Source of the DNA: Gp1-AA122 sp035631655
GTDB taxonomy: Bacteria; Acidobacteriota; Terriglobia; Terriglobales; Acidobacteriaceae
DNA length: 64,000 bases
Assembly (NCBI GenBank): GCA_035631655.1
Contig: DASQIH010000123.1
Coordinates: 1-64,000, forward strand
Direction of reading: 5' to 3'
Shown here: in pieces, positions 25,712 to 34,707 of the stretch
Layout of the letters: every line of letters begins with the position of its first letter
How positions within the stretch are numbered: position 1 is the first letter of the stretch
Made by a program: the position numbers and the translations under genes
Notes under the pieces: generated by a model
What the model was told of the DNA's origin: nothing
The model's input: only the letters and a program-made list of their open reading frames with translations
Databases searched by the model: none

Positions 25712-25739
25712 CTAGTGTTATAGTTAACTATAACACTAG
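25712..25739. promoter_or_regulatory. Perfect 28-bp palindrome, operator of the YtrA-type operon
   Basis: The half-site CTAGTGTTATAGTT is followed by its exact complement, with no spacer. It lies 84 bp upstream of the first operon gene and overlaps possible -35/-10 elements (TTGCAT at its upstream side on the minus strand). A GntR dimer site covering the promoter would give repression; binding is inferred. Confidence 0.7.
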
Positions 25740-25761
25740 GTCACATGCAAGCTTTTTTTTA

Positions 25762-26016
25762 ACTCTCCAGCCCGCCCGTAGCCGTGTAGTGAGTTGGGCC
25801 GATAAATTGCCCCGACAGTCCCGGCGTTCTTGCTCGTGAGACGGCAAGCGGTGGCACCGGGCCCTTCCAGCTAAAGGTCACATTTGTTGGCAGGTAAGAA
25901 GGTTCGGACAAAGGGCGGTTAAGCGAACTGGCCCGTCGCGCCAACTGGCCGCGAGAATCCGCTTCTAAATCGGAGGGTGCGTAATTTATGAGCAACTTTG
26001 AGGCGGGTCGGGTGCA
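25762..26016. other. Spacer without a supported gene
   Basis: A 78-codon minus-strand frame is open (25759-25995) but has no ribosome-binding site and no family resemblance, so it is not called. Nothing else evident. Confidence 0.4.
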
Positions 26017-27384
26017 TTAGGCCACCCAATCCTCATTCTCAAGTCGCCGCGCTAGCCAGGCACTCTCGAAGGTCCGGCAGTCGCTGTGGTGAAATCGCGA
26101 ATGACTCACATCCTTCTCATCATCGTTTGACAGTACGACAGCGACGTTATCATCGGCTGCCAATTCGTTCAGTCGCGGAGCATGCTGGCGGCGAACTTCG
26201 CTGGGCACGGAGTGGGTTACATCCAGGGCGGCGTGGACGCTGCCGATCACCAAAACATTGTGGCCTTGGCTTTTCGCCGACAACCTCCTAAACTCACGCG
26301 CTGTGAAGCCGAGACCTCCTGCCAGCAGCAGGGTCGCGAACAATTCCACAACCAATGGCAAAGCGACAATTTTCACGTCAGCACCTTTGCTGGGCCGGAG
26401 AGCTTTCGTCGGCTCGGTGTCCATTACAAAAGGCGCCACATTGCCTGCTGCTTGATCTAGCTGAGGCGCCGGCATGGCTGGATCCAGTACCGCCCCGGCG
26501 TACGGAGGGTAGAGTGTGAGATAGAGGTACACGTCTGCCGCTTCGTTTTCACTCAAGTAGTAAAACACTGGCATCCTGCCTCTTCCCGGCAGTGGCGGCG
26601 TTCCCATCGCGATAGGTGCACCGCTCCTGACCTTTCGGACGAACTCGGGTAGGCTTGTGCGCGTGGTGAGGGTGCTAAGCGGCGGGATCGCCCCATTCAA
26701 TAGCTGCTCGGAGTTGGGGTTCGCCCCGGCCGCATTGTGACAAATGTGACAGGTAGATTTCACGATGTGCTCGCCTATGCGGACGGGCGATTCTTCTACC
26801 GCTGCTTGTTCTCTTTCTGCGCCGGGGACGCCAGCCAGCTGGTTCAGGTACGCCACGATGGCTCGGACCTCTGGCCCGTTTAAGTGCGCGAAGGGCGGCA
26901 TGTCGGCACCCCCATTGTGTACTCGTTGCAGCAAGGCGGTTCTAGACTGCTTCGCAAGCTCCGCCGCGTTGGCCCGGCTGATGTTCATCCCGAGCCTCCT
27001 CATTCGCTCCATAGTGACGGCGACGGATGTCGCCCGGGTTGGATTGATGACGGAGTTGATTTCAGGGGGCGCGCCCAGGCCCGATTCGCCGTGACATCCG
27101 CGGCAATTCAAACGGTACAGGTCCGAACCTTGGAGCGTTACGTTTTGGGTAGGGAAGTCGGCCGATAGTCCGCGTTGCCAGCCGGAGATGTCCCCTGCGC
27201 TGACAGGCACAGCCGGCCCTAATCGGCCCGTCTTGCCCATGCTGGTTTCTTCCAAAGTCCTATGCAGGTGGTTGAGCCAGCTTTCGCCGGCCACCAGTGT
27301 CACCCGAATATCTTTAGTATCGGCCACCTGACCCAGCAACGAGGTTGCCACTACGACAACTACCACTACGCTCTTCATGGACAT
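26017..27384 (-). CDS. Di-haem cytochrome c with membrane anchor and C-terminal extension
   Basis: 455 residues (or 453 from the Met at codon 3). N-terminal signal sequence (VVVVVVVATSLLGQV). Two c-type haem sites, CRGCH at 94-98 and CHICH at 212-216, each followed by helices and a possible Met ligand (NGGADMPPF, RGRMPVFYYL). A membrane helix at about 336-358 (VALPLVVELFATLLLAGGLG), then a 95-residue polar tail without haem motif. Likely a periplasmic electron carrier feeding the respiratory chain. It is the only cytochrome in the window and could accept electrons from the GMC flavoproteins encoded at 29.8-34.1 kb, an inference. Confidence 0.85.
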   Translation of the reverse strand: MSMKSVVVVVVVATSLLGQVADTKDIRVTLVAGESWLNHLHRTLEETSMGKTGRLGPAVPVSAGDISGWQRGLSADFPTQNVTLQGSDLYRLNCRGCHGESGLGAPPEINSVINPTRATSVAVTMERMRRLGMNISRANAAELAKQSRTALLQRVHNGGADMPPFAHLNGPEVRAIVAYLNQLAGVPGAEREQAAVEESPVRIGEHIVKSTCHICHNAAGANPNSEQLLNGAIPPLSTLTTRTSLPEFVRKVRSGAPIAMGTPPLPGRGRMPVFYYLSENEAADVYLYLTLYPPYAGAVLDPAMPAPQLDQAAGNVAPFVMDTEPTKALRPSKGADVKIVALPLVVELFATLLLAGGLGFTAREFRRLSAKSQGHNVLVIGSVHAALDVTHSVPSEVRRQHAPRLNELAADDNVAVVLSNDDEKDVSHSRFHHSDCRTFESAWLARRLENEDWVA

Positions 27385-27773
27385 GTACCTGAGAATGTGG
27401 GTGCGTTTCCCTTGCTAGGGCACGCGAGTCAGGAGGGCTTGAGTTCTGGGATCCTTGCGTGTTACGCCCATGTTCGCAGTAATGGGTTTTAAGCTCTTTG
27501 CTGGGCTGCAACTACGATGTTTGCTGGCTGTAAATTCCTTGCAACGTACTTGTAAAGTCATGGTGTTAATTCCTCATCGCCCCATTCCCAAGCACGAGGA
27601 AGGGACGGGGATGGGGTTTCAGCAAGCAAGGCGGTTCCTTTCGCCGAGTAAGTCCCAGCCTGAAATGGGCTGATCTGGCGGCCATTTCAGAGGTATCATC
27701 CTCTGCAAAAAAGGATGAACCTCGAACTCCAAGCCTTTGGGTAACAACAAACACTCTGATATGTTGGCGGTCT
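27385..27773. other. Spacer with two small hairpins
   Basis: No supported gene. CTGAAATGG/CCATTTCAG (27660-27668, 27682-27690) overlaps AGAGG/CCTCT (27689-27693, 27700-27704), about 80 nt upstream of the phosphatase gene; a leader structure is possible. Confidence 0.35.
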
Positions 27774-29198
27774 GTGGGAGGTGTTGGTCTGACAGATCAA
27801 GTTCTGGCGATGCTCCGCGGCCAAGTCGCTGACATCATTGCTGGATCGGTTTTCCTGTTCATTGGATTAGCGACCTGCTGCATTGCTGCGATTCGCCGAC
27901 GGAGCAGCGTGCGCATCTTTGTCTGGCTGGGAATCTGGAGCGCGATGTACGGCGCCGAGCACCTGGGTCAATCGCCGGCTGTCGTAGCGGTGTCGCCGCG
28001 CTGGCTTCAGATCAGCACTCCGTACGCGAACACGGCAATGACGTACCTGGCCGTAGTTGTTGGTTCGCTCTCCTTTCTGGAACTGAGCTTCGGCAAAATG
28101 CGGTTCCTCAATCAGGCGGGTGCAGTCGTGGGGCTGGCGATTGCTCTCGCCGGCCTTGGCTTCTTTGTCTTTACGGGCTCAAACGACAAGTTGATGCTTT
28201 ACAACAATCTGCTTGAGGCCTGCCTACTCCTTGTCCTGATGACTGTCGTTGCCGTGCCGAGATTATCTAGGAAGTACCTCGTTCTGCCCGACCGCGGCGT
28301 TCTGGCCATCGGCACGTTCGTTTTTGCCATTGAAGCCCTGTACGCCAACCTATCGCGCAACCTTGGTTTCGAGACCCCACGGATTCTTGACCACCTCGGT
28401 TTCGCGATTCTTCTATTCTCGTTTGGATATGTCGCTCTGCAACTGGTCTTTACGAACGAGCGCCGCTTGCTCTCCGTTGAAAAGGAACTCGCGATCGCCC
28501 GCGAGATACAGATCTCAATTCTTCCGAGTGACGTTCCCGAAATCAACAACCTTCGCATAAGCGCCGCTTACCGTCCTATGACCGCCGTCGCCGGCGATTT
28601 CTACGAGTTCATTCCTGTCGATCAGAAGCGGGTGGGCATCCTGGTGGCTGACGTTTCCGGACACGGCGTGCCGGCTGCGCTTATCGCGTCGATGATCAAG
28701 GTGGCCATGCAATCGGTGCTTCCTTGCGCACATGACCCACGAGCAGTGCTGAGCGGGTTGAACCGCGTCCTTTCCGGGCAACTGCGCGGTCAGTTTGTCT
28801 CCGCGGCCTACCTCTGGCTCGATGCCGAGAATCGCAAGGCGCTGTATTCAGCCGCCGGACATCCACCGCTTCTGCGCTGGCGGGAAGGTAAGCTGGAACG
28901 CATCGAAAGCAACGGTTTACTTTTTGGAGTCAAACAGGCATGCGACGACTATCCGGTTTGTGCGATGCCGATCAACCCAGGCGACCGATTCCTGCTTTAC
29001 ACTGACGGCGTAACTGAACCCGAGAATGCTCGCGGCGATTTCTTTGGCGACATCAGGCTTGAACAAGTGGTTCGCGACAATCAGTGGCGCCCGCCTTCTG
29101 AATTGTCGGATCACGTGCTCTCCGAGATCCGCCGCTGGCAACCTGCTTCCGTTACCCAGCAGGACGACATCACTCTCATCATCATTGACGTTCTTTAG
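27774..29198 (+). CDS. Membrane-anchored PP2C/SpoIIE-type serine phosphatase
   Basis: 474 residues from a GTG at 27774; GGGAGG overlaps the start, so a slightly later start is possible. Seven hydrophobic helices (about 18-225), a coiled-coil linker (NERRLLSVEKELAIAREIQISILP) and a C-terminal PPM phosphatase with the metal aspartates in AGDFYEF, ADVSGHGVPAAL, LYTDGVTEPEN and QQDDITLIIID. Such proteins dephosphorylate anti-anti-sigma factors or similar partners in response to a membrane signal. No partner kinase is nearby. Confidence 0.9.
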   Translation: MGGVGLTDQVLAMLRGQVADIIAGSVFLFIGLATCCIAAIRRRSSVRIFVWLGIWSAMYGAEHLGQSPAVVAVSPRWLQISTPYANTAMTYLAVVVGSLSFLELSFGKMRFLNQAGAVVGLAIALAGLGFFVFTGSNDKLMLYNNLLEACLLLVLMTVVAVPRLSRKYLVLPDRGVLAIGTFVFAIEALYANLSRNLGFETPRILDHLGFAILLFSFGYVALQLVFTNERRLLSVEKELAIAREIQISILPSDVPEINNLRISAAYRPMTAVAGDFYEFIPVDQKRVGILVADVSGHGVPAALIASMIKVAMQSVLPCAHDPRAVLSGLNRVLSGQLRGQFVSAAYLWLDAENRKALYSAAGHPPLLRWREGKLERIESNGLLFGVKQACDDYPVCAMPINPGDRFLLYTDGVTEPENARGDFFGDIRLEQVVRDNQWRPPSELSDHVLSEIRRWQPASVTQQDDITLIIIDVL

Positions 29199-29227
29199 CC
29201 ATGGGTAACAGCAATTGAGATAGCTCA

Positions 29228-29833
29228 CTAGATTTGCGGTACTGGCGGGCAGCCGGGAAACTCCTTCAGATATTTGTTGCCGATATATCCCAAATCCTTT
29301 ATTCCGATCTCGCTGGTGAAGTACCCATCCGCAGTCAAATTGCGCAGAAAAGAAAAGAATTCGATGCCTTGGCTGAGGCTGGGATCAGTCTTCGCGTTCT
29401 TGCGATAAGCAATCAGGTCCAGCATTCGCCTCTGCTCCTCAGGAGAACAATCCAGATACATCTTCCCCCAGTGGTCGGTGCAGATCGAATCCAGCCACAT
29501 CATCCCGCCGCCCAACTTCAGCTTGTATTCGGTATTCTCGCTGGCCAGCAGGTCAATGAATTCCGGCGCCCCAGCTTCAATCGCGCCGCCAGAACGTTCA
29601 TCGGCAGGGATAATCGCCTGGCAGAGTGCCCGCAAGGTTTTGTACTGGTGATCGGAGAAAAACTTTGGCTTGTAGGCTGTGTTCGTGGCCACTTCCGCCT
29701 GAATCATGCGGTGCGCGTATTCCGCCGCCTGCGCCGGGATGACGCGAAGCACCGATCCCGCCACTGCTCCGGCGGTGAGCGCCTTCAGCACATCACGACG
29801 GGAAATTGATTTCGGCAACAAGGCGTCCTCCAC
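29228..29833 (-). CDS. Gluconate 2-dehydrogenase subunit 3 family, Tat-exported
   Basis: 201 residues from a GTG 1 nt after the GMC stop; GGAGG inside the frame suggests that TTG at 29821 or 29818 may be the real start. Twin-arginine signal SRRDVLKALTAGAVAG, then the helical subunit-3 fold (LRALCQAIIPADERSGGAIEAG, FFSFLRNLTADGYFTSEIG). The family is the small gamma subunit that carries the FAD subunit through Tat and stabilises it. Partner: the GMC protein encoded directly upstream. Confidence 0.88.
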   Translation of the reverse strand: MEDALLPKSISRRDVLKALTAGAVAGSVLRVIPAQAAEYAHRMIQAEVATNTAYKPKFFSDHQYKTLRALCQAIIPADERSGGAIEAGAPEFIDLLASENTEYKLKLGGGMMWLDSICTDHWGKMYLDCSPEEQRRMLDLIAYRKNAKTDPSLSQGIEFFSFLRNLTADGYFTSEIGIKDLGYIGNKYLKEFPGCPPVPQI

Positions 29834-29834
29834 C

Positions 29835-31541
29835 TTACAAGTTATTTTTTCTGGCCTGCTGCAAGAGATAGTCCGATGCCCGCCAGGACAACGCCATGAT
29901 CGTCAGAGTCGGATTCTTGTCCGGATTAGTGACAAAACAAGCTGCATCCGTGACAAACAGGTTCTTCACATCGTGCGCCTGGCAGTACTTGTTCAGAGCG
30001 GAAGTTTTGGCGTTCACCCCCATACGCGCCGTTCCCAACTCATGAATGATGAAGCCGCCATCGGTAATGCCGTAAGGATGCGGCCCATCCGGGCTGGTTT
30101 TCGTGACATAGGTTCCACCCGCCGCTTCCACGATCGCGCGGAAGGTTTCCTGCATATCCCTGGCCATCTTGATTTCGTTATCCGCCCACTGCCAATGGAA
30201 GCGCAGCACCGGAATTCCCCACTGATCGACCACCTCGGGATCGATCTCGCAGTAACTGTGCTCGTTGGGAATCATCTCGCCGCGCCCATCAAAACCAATG
30301 TAGGTGCCGTACATCGAGCGCACCTTTTGCTTCAGCCTGAGACCGTAGCCTTCGTGTTCTTCACAGAGATCGTCCCAATCGCCCACCCCCGGCATGCCGC
30401 GCCCGCCGCCGAATTCGATGTGGTAGCCACGCAGGAAATCATTCTTGCGATTGAATTTCCACCAGGGAATATAAAGGTGCATGCCGCCCACGCCGTCGTG
30501 GTTATGCGGGGGGACTTTCTCCAGTTGAGGAAAGTATCCGGCACCATAGCTGCCGACACTATCGGTGAGGTAACGCCCGACCACGCCCGACGAATTGGCT
30601 AGCCCATCCGGAAATAGTGTGGACCCTGAATTCAGAAGCAAGCGCGCCGACTCACACGCGCTGGCTGCCACCATAAACGCCTTGGCATGAATCCGTTGCT
30701 CGCTGCGCGTGTTCTTATCAATATAGGAGACCGCCTCGGCCTTGCCGTCTTTGCTGACCACGATCTCGCGCGCCATCGCATTCGTGACCAGGATCAATCT
30801 GCCGGTGTCCAGGGCGGGCGGAATCATCACCTGGCTGGAACTGAAGTTTGATGCCGACACGCATCCCCGGCCGCACTGTGCGCAGTAATGGCAAGCCGGC
30901 CGCCCATTGTGAGTTTTAGTGATGATGGCCAGCCGCGAGGGCACGCACAGAATGTTCAACTTGTCACAGGCTTTCTTGACAAAGACTTCCGTGCAGCGCG
31001 GCTTGGGCGGAGGAAGAAAGATTCCGTCGGGCGCACTGGGAATGTTTTCCTTGGTGCCGAAAACGCCGATATAGGACTCAACCTTGTCGTAATAAGGCGC
31101 AATTTCCTCGTAGGTAATCGGCCAGTCGTCGCCCATGCCATCGTTGGAGCGCGCCCGGAAATCTACCGGGGCGAAGCGCAACGCGATCCGGCCCCAGTGA
31201 TTGGTACGTCCGCCGACCACGCGCGAGCGAAACCATTGAAAGTTGGAGCCCGGGGCTGAGGTATAGGGTTCACCTTCAATCGTCCAGGCACCATTCGGCG
31301 CCATGAACTCGTTGTTCAGAGCACGCCGAAGTCTGGCTCCGACCCCGGCGCCACGATGATCGAGTTCATAAGGCCACACGTGCTCCTTGAAATCGGTTTC
31401 GGGATGGATTGGCGGGCCCGCTTCGAGCATGACCACATTCAGCCCGCCTTCGGTCAGCACCTTGGCCGCGGTGCCGCCGGCAGCACCCGAGCCGATGATG
31501 CACACGTCATATAGCTTGGGAGAACGAATCACCTGCGCCAT
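29835..31541 (-). CDS. GMC oxidoreductase, FAD-dependent sugar dehydrogenase catalytic subunit
   Basis: 568 residues. N-terminal Rossmann motif IIGSGAAGGTAAKVLTEGG, GMC signature around NHWGRIALRF, and the active-site HELGTARMG with a following Asn in DKNPTLTIMALSWRAS. A cysteine cluster C217-x2-C-x2-C-x3-C227 (CHYCAQCGRGC) matches the spacing of the 3Fe-4S ligands of bacterial FAD glucose dehydrogenase alpha subunits. No signal peptide; probably exported with its subunit-3 partner. Oxidises a sugar, glycoside or cyclitol hydroxyl; exact substrate unknown. Confidence 0.92.
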   Translation of the reverse strand: MAQVIRSPKLYDVCIIGSGAAGGTAAKVLTEGGLNVVMLEAGPPIHPETDFKEHVWPYELDHRGAGVGARLRRALNNEFMAPNGAWTIEGEPYTSAPGSNFQWFRSRVVGGRTNHWGRIALRFAPVDFRARSNDGMGDDWPITYEEIAPYYDKVESYIGVFGTKENIPSAPDGIFLPPPKPRCTEVFVKKACDKLNILCVPSRLAIITKTHNGRPACHYCAQCGRGCVSASNFSSSQVMIPPALDTGRLILVTNAMAREIVVSKDGKAEAVSYIDKNTRSEQRIHAKAFMVAASACESARLLLNSGSTLFPDGLANSSGVVGRYLTDSVGSYGAGYFPQLEKVPPHNHDGVGGMHLYIPWWKFNRKNDFLRGYHIEFGGGRGMPGVGDWDDLCEEHEGYGLRLKQKVRSMYGTYIGFDGRGEMIPNEHSYCEIDPEVVDQWGIPVLRFHWQWADNEIKMARDMQETFRAIVEAAGGTYVTKTSPDGPHPYGITDGGFIIHELGTARMGVNAKTSALNKYCQAHDVKNLFVTDAACFVTNPDKNPTLTIMALSWRASDYLLQQARKNNL

Positions 31542-31574
31542 GAAGGTTCCCTGGAGACAGCCGATCCCTTTAGC

Positions 31575-32402
31575 TCAAAACCTGAGCTGCTGCAGATATT
31601 CGAAGCTGGTTCTGATACTGTCGAGCGGTGACTTGGGTTCATCGTGTTCCACGAAATAATGCTGGATTCCCGCCCTGTCGGACTGAGCGAAGATGCGCTT
31701 GAAGTCAATCGCGCCGCTGCCCACCTCGGTCATCTCGCCATCCTTCTTCATATCTTTGACGTGGACCAACGGAAATCGGCCGGGATAGCGGTTGAAATAG
31801 GTCACCGGTTCCTGGCCGCCTTTCGTGATCCAGAACAAATCCATTTCCATCTTTACGAGCTTGGGATCTGTTTCCGCCAGAAGAATGTCATACGGCAGCT
31901 TGCCCTTTTCCGCTTTGAACTCGAAATCGTGGTTGTGATAAGCGAACTGGATTCCGGCTTTTTGGCTCGCTTCTCCGGCGCGGTTGAAGGTTTCAGCCGC
32001 CTGCTTCCAGCCATCTGGTTGGCGTCGGAGTTGCTCATCCACCGAGGGGCAAACGACGAAAGCCTGTCCGACCACGTGGGCAGCTTCGAGCGTCTTGGGC
32101 CAGTCTGTGCTCAGCAACTGGTAATCCACATGTGAGGAGGGCGCTGCAAGCCCATGCCGGTCGAGAATTGCTCGGACCTCCTGCGGCGTGTGATTGAAAA
32201 AACCAGCGAACTCGACTTCCCGATAACCGATTTCTGACACCTTGGCAAGTGTGCCTTCAAAATCACGCTTCATCTCGTCGCGCACGCTATAGAGCTGCAC
32301 TCCGATCTTGTCCAGCTTCCGCTCACCAGCGGCCGCCCAGCCCAGCCGATTGCTCACCAACATTGCGGCAGTAATTGTGCCGAGGAAAGTTCGGCGGTCC
32401 AT
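31575..32402 (-). CDS. Tat-exported sugar isomerase/epimerase-like TIM-barrel protein
   Basis: 275 residues. MDRRTFLGTITAAML is a Tat-type signal. TIM barrel of the AP endonuclease family 2/xylose-isomerase-like group: IGVQLYSVRDEM, EVEFAGFFNHTPQEVRAIL, FAYHNHDFEF, MEMDLFWITKGG and PLVHVKDMKK give the metal-binding His/Glu/Asp set. Relatives epimerise, isomerise or eliminate on sugars and 3-keto sugars. It starts 1 nt after the GMC stop and ends 33 nt before the next GMC start, so it is translationally linked to both. Confidence 0.88.
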   Translation of the reverse strand: MDRRTFLGTITAAMLVSNRLGWAAAGERKLDKIGVQLYSVRDEMKRDFEGTLAKVSEIGYREVEFAGFFNHTPQEVRAILDRHGLAAPSSHVDYQLLSTDWPKTLEAAHVVGQAFVVCPSVDEQLRRQPDGWKQAAETFNRAGEASQKAGIQFAYHNHDFEFKAEKGKLPYDILLAETDPKLVKMEMDLFWITKGGQEPVTYFNRYPGRFPLVHVKDMKKDGEMTEVGSGAIDFKRIFAQSDRAGIQHYFVEHDEPKSPLDSIRTSFEYLQQLRF

Positions 32403-32403
32403 C

Positions 32404-34089
32404 TTACAGTTCCCCTTTTTTCACCAGTGCCACGGCATAATCACACGCGCGAGCCGTTAGAGCCATGTAAGTCAGCGAGGGATTCACACACGAGGACGAG
32501 GTCATACATGCCCCATCCGTTATGAATAGGTTCTTTACATCATGCGCCTGGTTATGCGCGTTGAGAACCGACGCCTTGGGATCGTTGCCCATGCGAGCTG
32601 TGCCCATCTCGTGAATGGTAAGCCCGGGTGCATTGTTTTCGATGAACGGCTCGATATCATGAGCGCCCGCTGCTGCAAGCATCTCAGCCGCGGCGATCGA
32701 CATATCTTTCAACAGCGCGCGCTCGTTATTCCCGAATGCACAGTGGATGCTGAGTGTGGGAATGCCCCAAGCATCCACTTTGTCCTTGCTCAGCTCGACA
32801 TAATTGTTCGAATTGGGCAGGCACTCCCCAAAGCCGTAAAACGTAAACCTCCACGGGCCGAGGTGTTTCAGCGAACGTTTGAAGTCCGCGCCGAAGCCTG
32901 ACATATTCGCTCCCCGCTGCCAGTCCTCGCGATATCCGCCACCCTGGAACCCGTAGCCTCGCACAAATTCCGGGTGCTTTTGCTTTACGTTGCGAAAACG
33001 TGGAACGTAGATGCCATTGGGACGGCGCCCCATGGGCATTTTGTCTTCGTTGCCGGGGATGCGCGCGGTTGCCCCGCCGCCCATTACGTGGTCCATCAAG
33101 TTGTGTCCCAGTTCTCCACTGGAGTTGGCGAGACCGCTGGCGAATTCCGGAGTGGCCGAGTTGAGCAAGATCCGAGTTGACTCGAGTGCCGAAGCGCACA
33201 GGAAAACAATGCTGCCGTGAAATTCCAGCGCCTGCTCGGTCTGGCCGTCGATGACGCGGGTACCCCTTATCTTCCTGGTTTTCGGATCGAAGATCAGGCT
33301 ATGAACGACGCTGTAGGGACGAAGCGTCATCTTGCCAGTTGCCTGGGCGGCGGGCAGCGTTGAATTAAGGCTGCTGAAGTAGGAGCGGGTACGACAACCG
33401 CGGTGACACGGTCCACAATAATGACACGCGGCCCTCCCACGATGCCGTTGGGTAAGGACCGCAGCACGGCCAATCGTCATCAGTCGTTCACCGGGAAAAT
33501 GTTTTGCGATGGCATCCTTGACCACCAGTTCGGAGCAAGTCATTTCCATGGGCGCAAGAAATTTGCCATCCGGCAACTGTGACAGTCTCTCTGCCTGCCC
33601 GCTCACGCCGATGAAATCTTCCACGTAGTCATACCAAGGCGCGAGGTCCTGGTATCGGACGGGCCAGTCGATGGCGATTCCTTCACGCGCATTGGCCTCA
33701 AAATCCAAGTCGCTCCAGCGATATGACTGCCGTCCCCACATGATGGAGCGGCCGCCGACCTGGCGTCCGCGAATCCACAGAAAGGGCTTGCCGGGATCGT
33801 TGGTGTACGGATTCTCTTTATCATTGACGAAGAACTTATTGCCCCACTCATCGAAGGTGGAGCACTCGCGCTGCACGTATTGTTCTGCCAGGTCTTTCTT
33901 GCGATCGCCCAAACCGCGAAATTTCATTTCCCAAACCCCGACGTGCTCCACGTAATCCTGTTCAGGGTTAATGGGGCGTCCAGCCTCCAAAACCAGCGTG
34001 TCGAGGCCTTTTTCCGTGAGTTCCTTCGCCGCCCATCCACCGGTGATTCCGGATCCCACCACAATCGCGTCATATACGCGGTCCGGCAA
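32404..34089 (-). CDS. GMC oxidoreductase, second FAD sugar dehydrogenase subunit
   Basis: 561 residues from a TTG at 34089 with a strong GGGAGG 6 nt before it. FAD motif IVVGSGITGGWAAKELTEKG, Fe-S type cluster C222-x2-C-x2-C-x3-C232 (CHYCGPCHRGC), active-site HEMGTARMG and final Asn in VNPSLTYMALTARA. A paralogue of the protein encoded at 29835-31541, clearly diverged, suggesting different substrates or positional specificity. Three nucleotides separate it from its subunit-3 gene. Confidence 0.92.
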   Translation of the reverse strand: MPDRVYDAIVVGSGITGGWAAKELTEKGLDTLVLEAGRPINPEQDYVEHVGVWEMKFRGLGDRKKDLAEQYVQRECSTFDEWGNKFFVNDKENPYTNDPGKPFLWIRGRQVGGRSIMWGRQSYRWSDLDFEANAREGIAIDWPVRYQDLAPWYDYVEDFIGVSGQAERLSQLPDGKFLAPMEMTCSELVVKDAIAKHFPGERLMTIGRAAVLTQRHRGRAACHYCGPCHRGCRTRSYFSSLNSTLPAAQATGKMTLRPYSVVHSLIFDPKTRKIRGTRVIDGQTEQALEFHGSIVFLCASALESTRILLNSATPEFASGLANSSGELGHNLMDHVMGGGATARIPGNEDKMPMGRRPNGIYVPRFRNVKQKHPEFVRGYGFQGGGYREDWQRGANMSGFGADFKRSLKHLGPWRFTFYGFGECLPNSNNYVELSKDKVDAWGIPTLSIHCAFGNNERALLKDMSIAAAEMLAAAGAHDIEPFIENNAPGLTIHEMGTARMGNDPKASVLNAHNQAHDVKNLFITDGACMTSSSCVNPSLTYMALTARACDYAVALVKKGEL

Positions 34090-34092
34090 TCT

Positions 34093-34695
34093 TCACCTCC
34101 CTGAACTCTTGGCACCTTCGCTGACCGGCACGCAGCCGGCGTGTTCGGTTGGAATGATTTCGTATTGAAGCTCCTGCTCAGCGCCGATCTCGGACGTGTA
34201 GTAGCCGAGCAGAGTGAGCCGCTTCATCATGTAGAAAAAGTGCTTGGGATGCGCGGCCTCGCCGCGCTCTCTTGTGCCGGGTGGGATAGACTCCCGCTCC
34301 GCCGCCAGTTGTTCATCGAGTTCCGCCAGCACCTCCATCTGTTGCTTCTCCGCGCAATCGACAAAGTCTTTCCCATACAGTTCGCGGCTGCGTACATCTA
34401 TCTGCGCAAGGCCATCGAGAAAGCGCCTCTTTTCGTCATCGTCGTACCACTCTGTGAGGATTAGGTCGATGAATTCGTTCACTCGTGCGGCTTTTGCTCC
34501 CGGCGTCTCGGTTGCGGGAATAATGAGATCGGCAATGATCGTGACGGTGGAATTCTGATGCGGATTCAATGTGCGCAGGGGGACGCCCGCAGCGATTTTT
34601 TGCTGAGCTTCCTGGGCAAGCGCCCAGAGTTCGCGCGGTAGCGCTGATGAGATTGCGGCAGCAGCAAGCAACTTTAACGCGTCACGTCGTTCCAT
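34093..34695 (-). CDS. Gluconate 2-dehydrogenase subunit 3 family protein
   Basis: 200 residues, ATG 34695 after GAGGAAG. Tat-like signal MERRDALKLLAAAAIS. Helical subunit-3 domain with DLIIPATETPGAKAARVNEFID and MMKRLTLLGYYTSEIG. Gamma-type partner of the next GMC protein, needed for its export and maturation. Confidence 0.88.
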   Translation of the reverse strand: MERRDALKLLAAAAISSALPRELWALAQEAQQKIAAGVPLRTLNPHQNSTVTIIADLIIPATETPGAKAARVNEFIDLILTEWYDDDEKRRFLDGLAQIDVRSRELYGKDFVDCAEKQQMEVLAELDEQLAAERESIPPGTRERGEAAHPKHFFYMMKRLTLLGYYTSEIGAEQELQYEIIPTEHAGCVPVSEGAKSSGR

Positions 34696-34707
34696 CGCTC
34701 AACTTCC

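Noticed and set aside
25759..25995. 78-codon minus-strand frame
   Set aside because: No ribosome-binding site, no family resemblance, composition like non-coding sequence.
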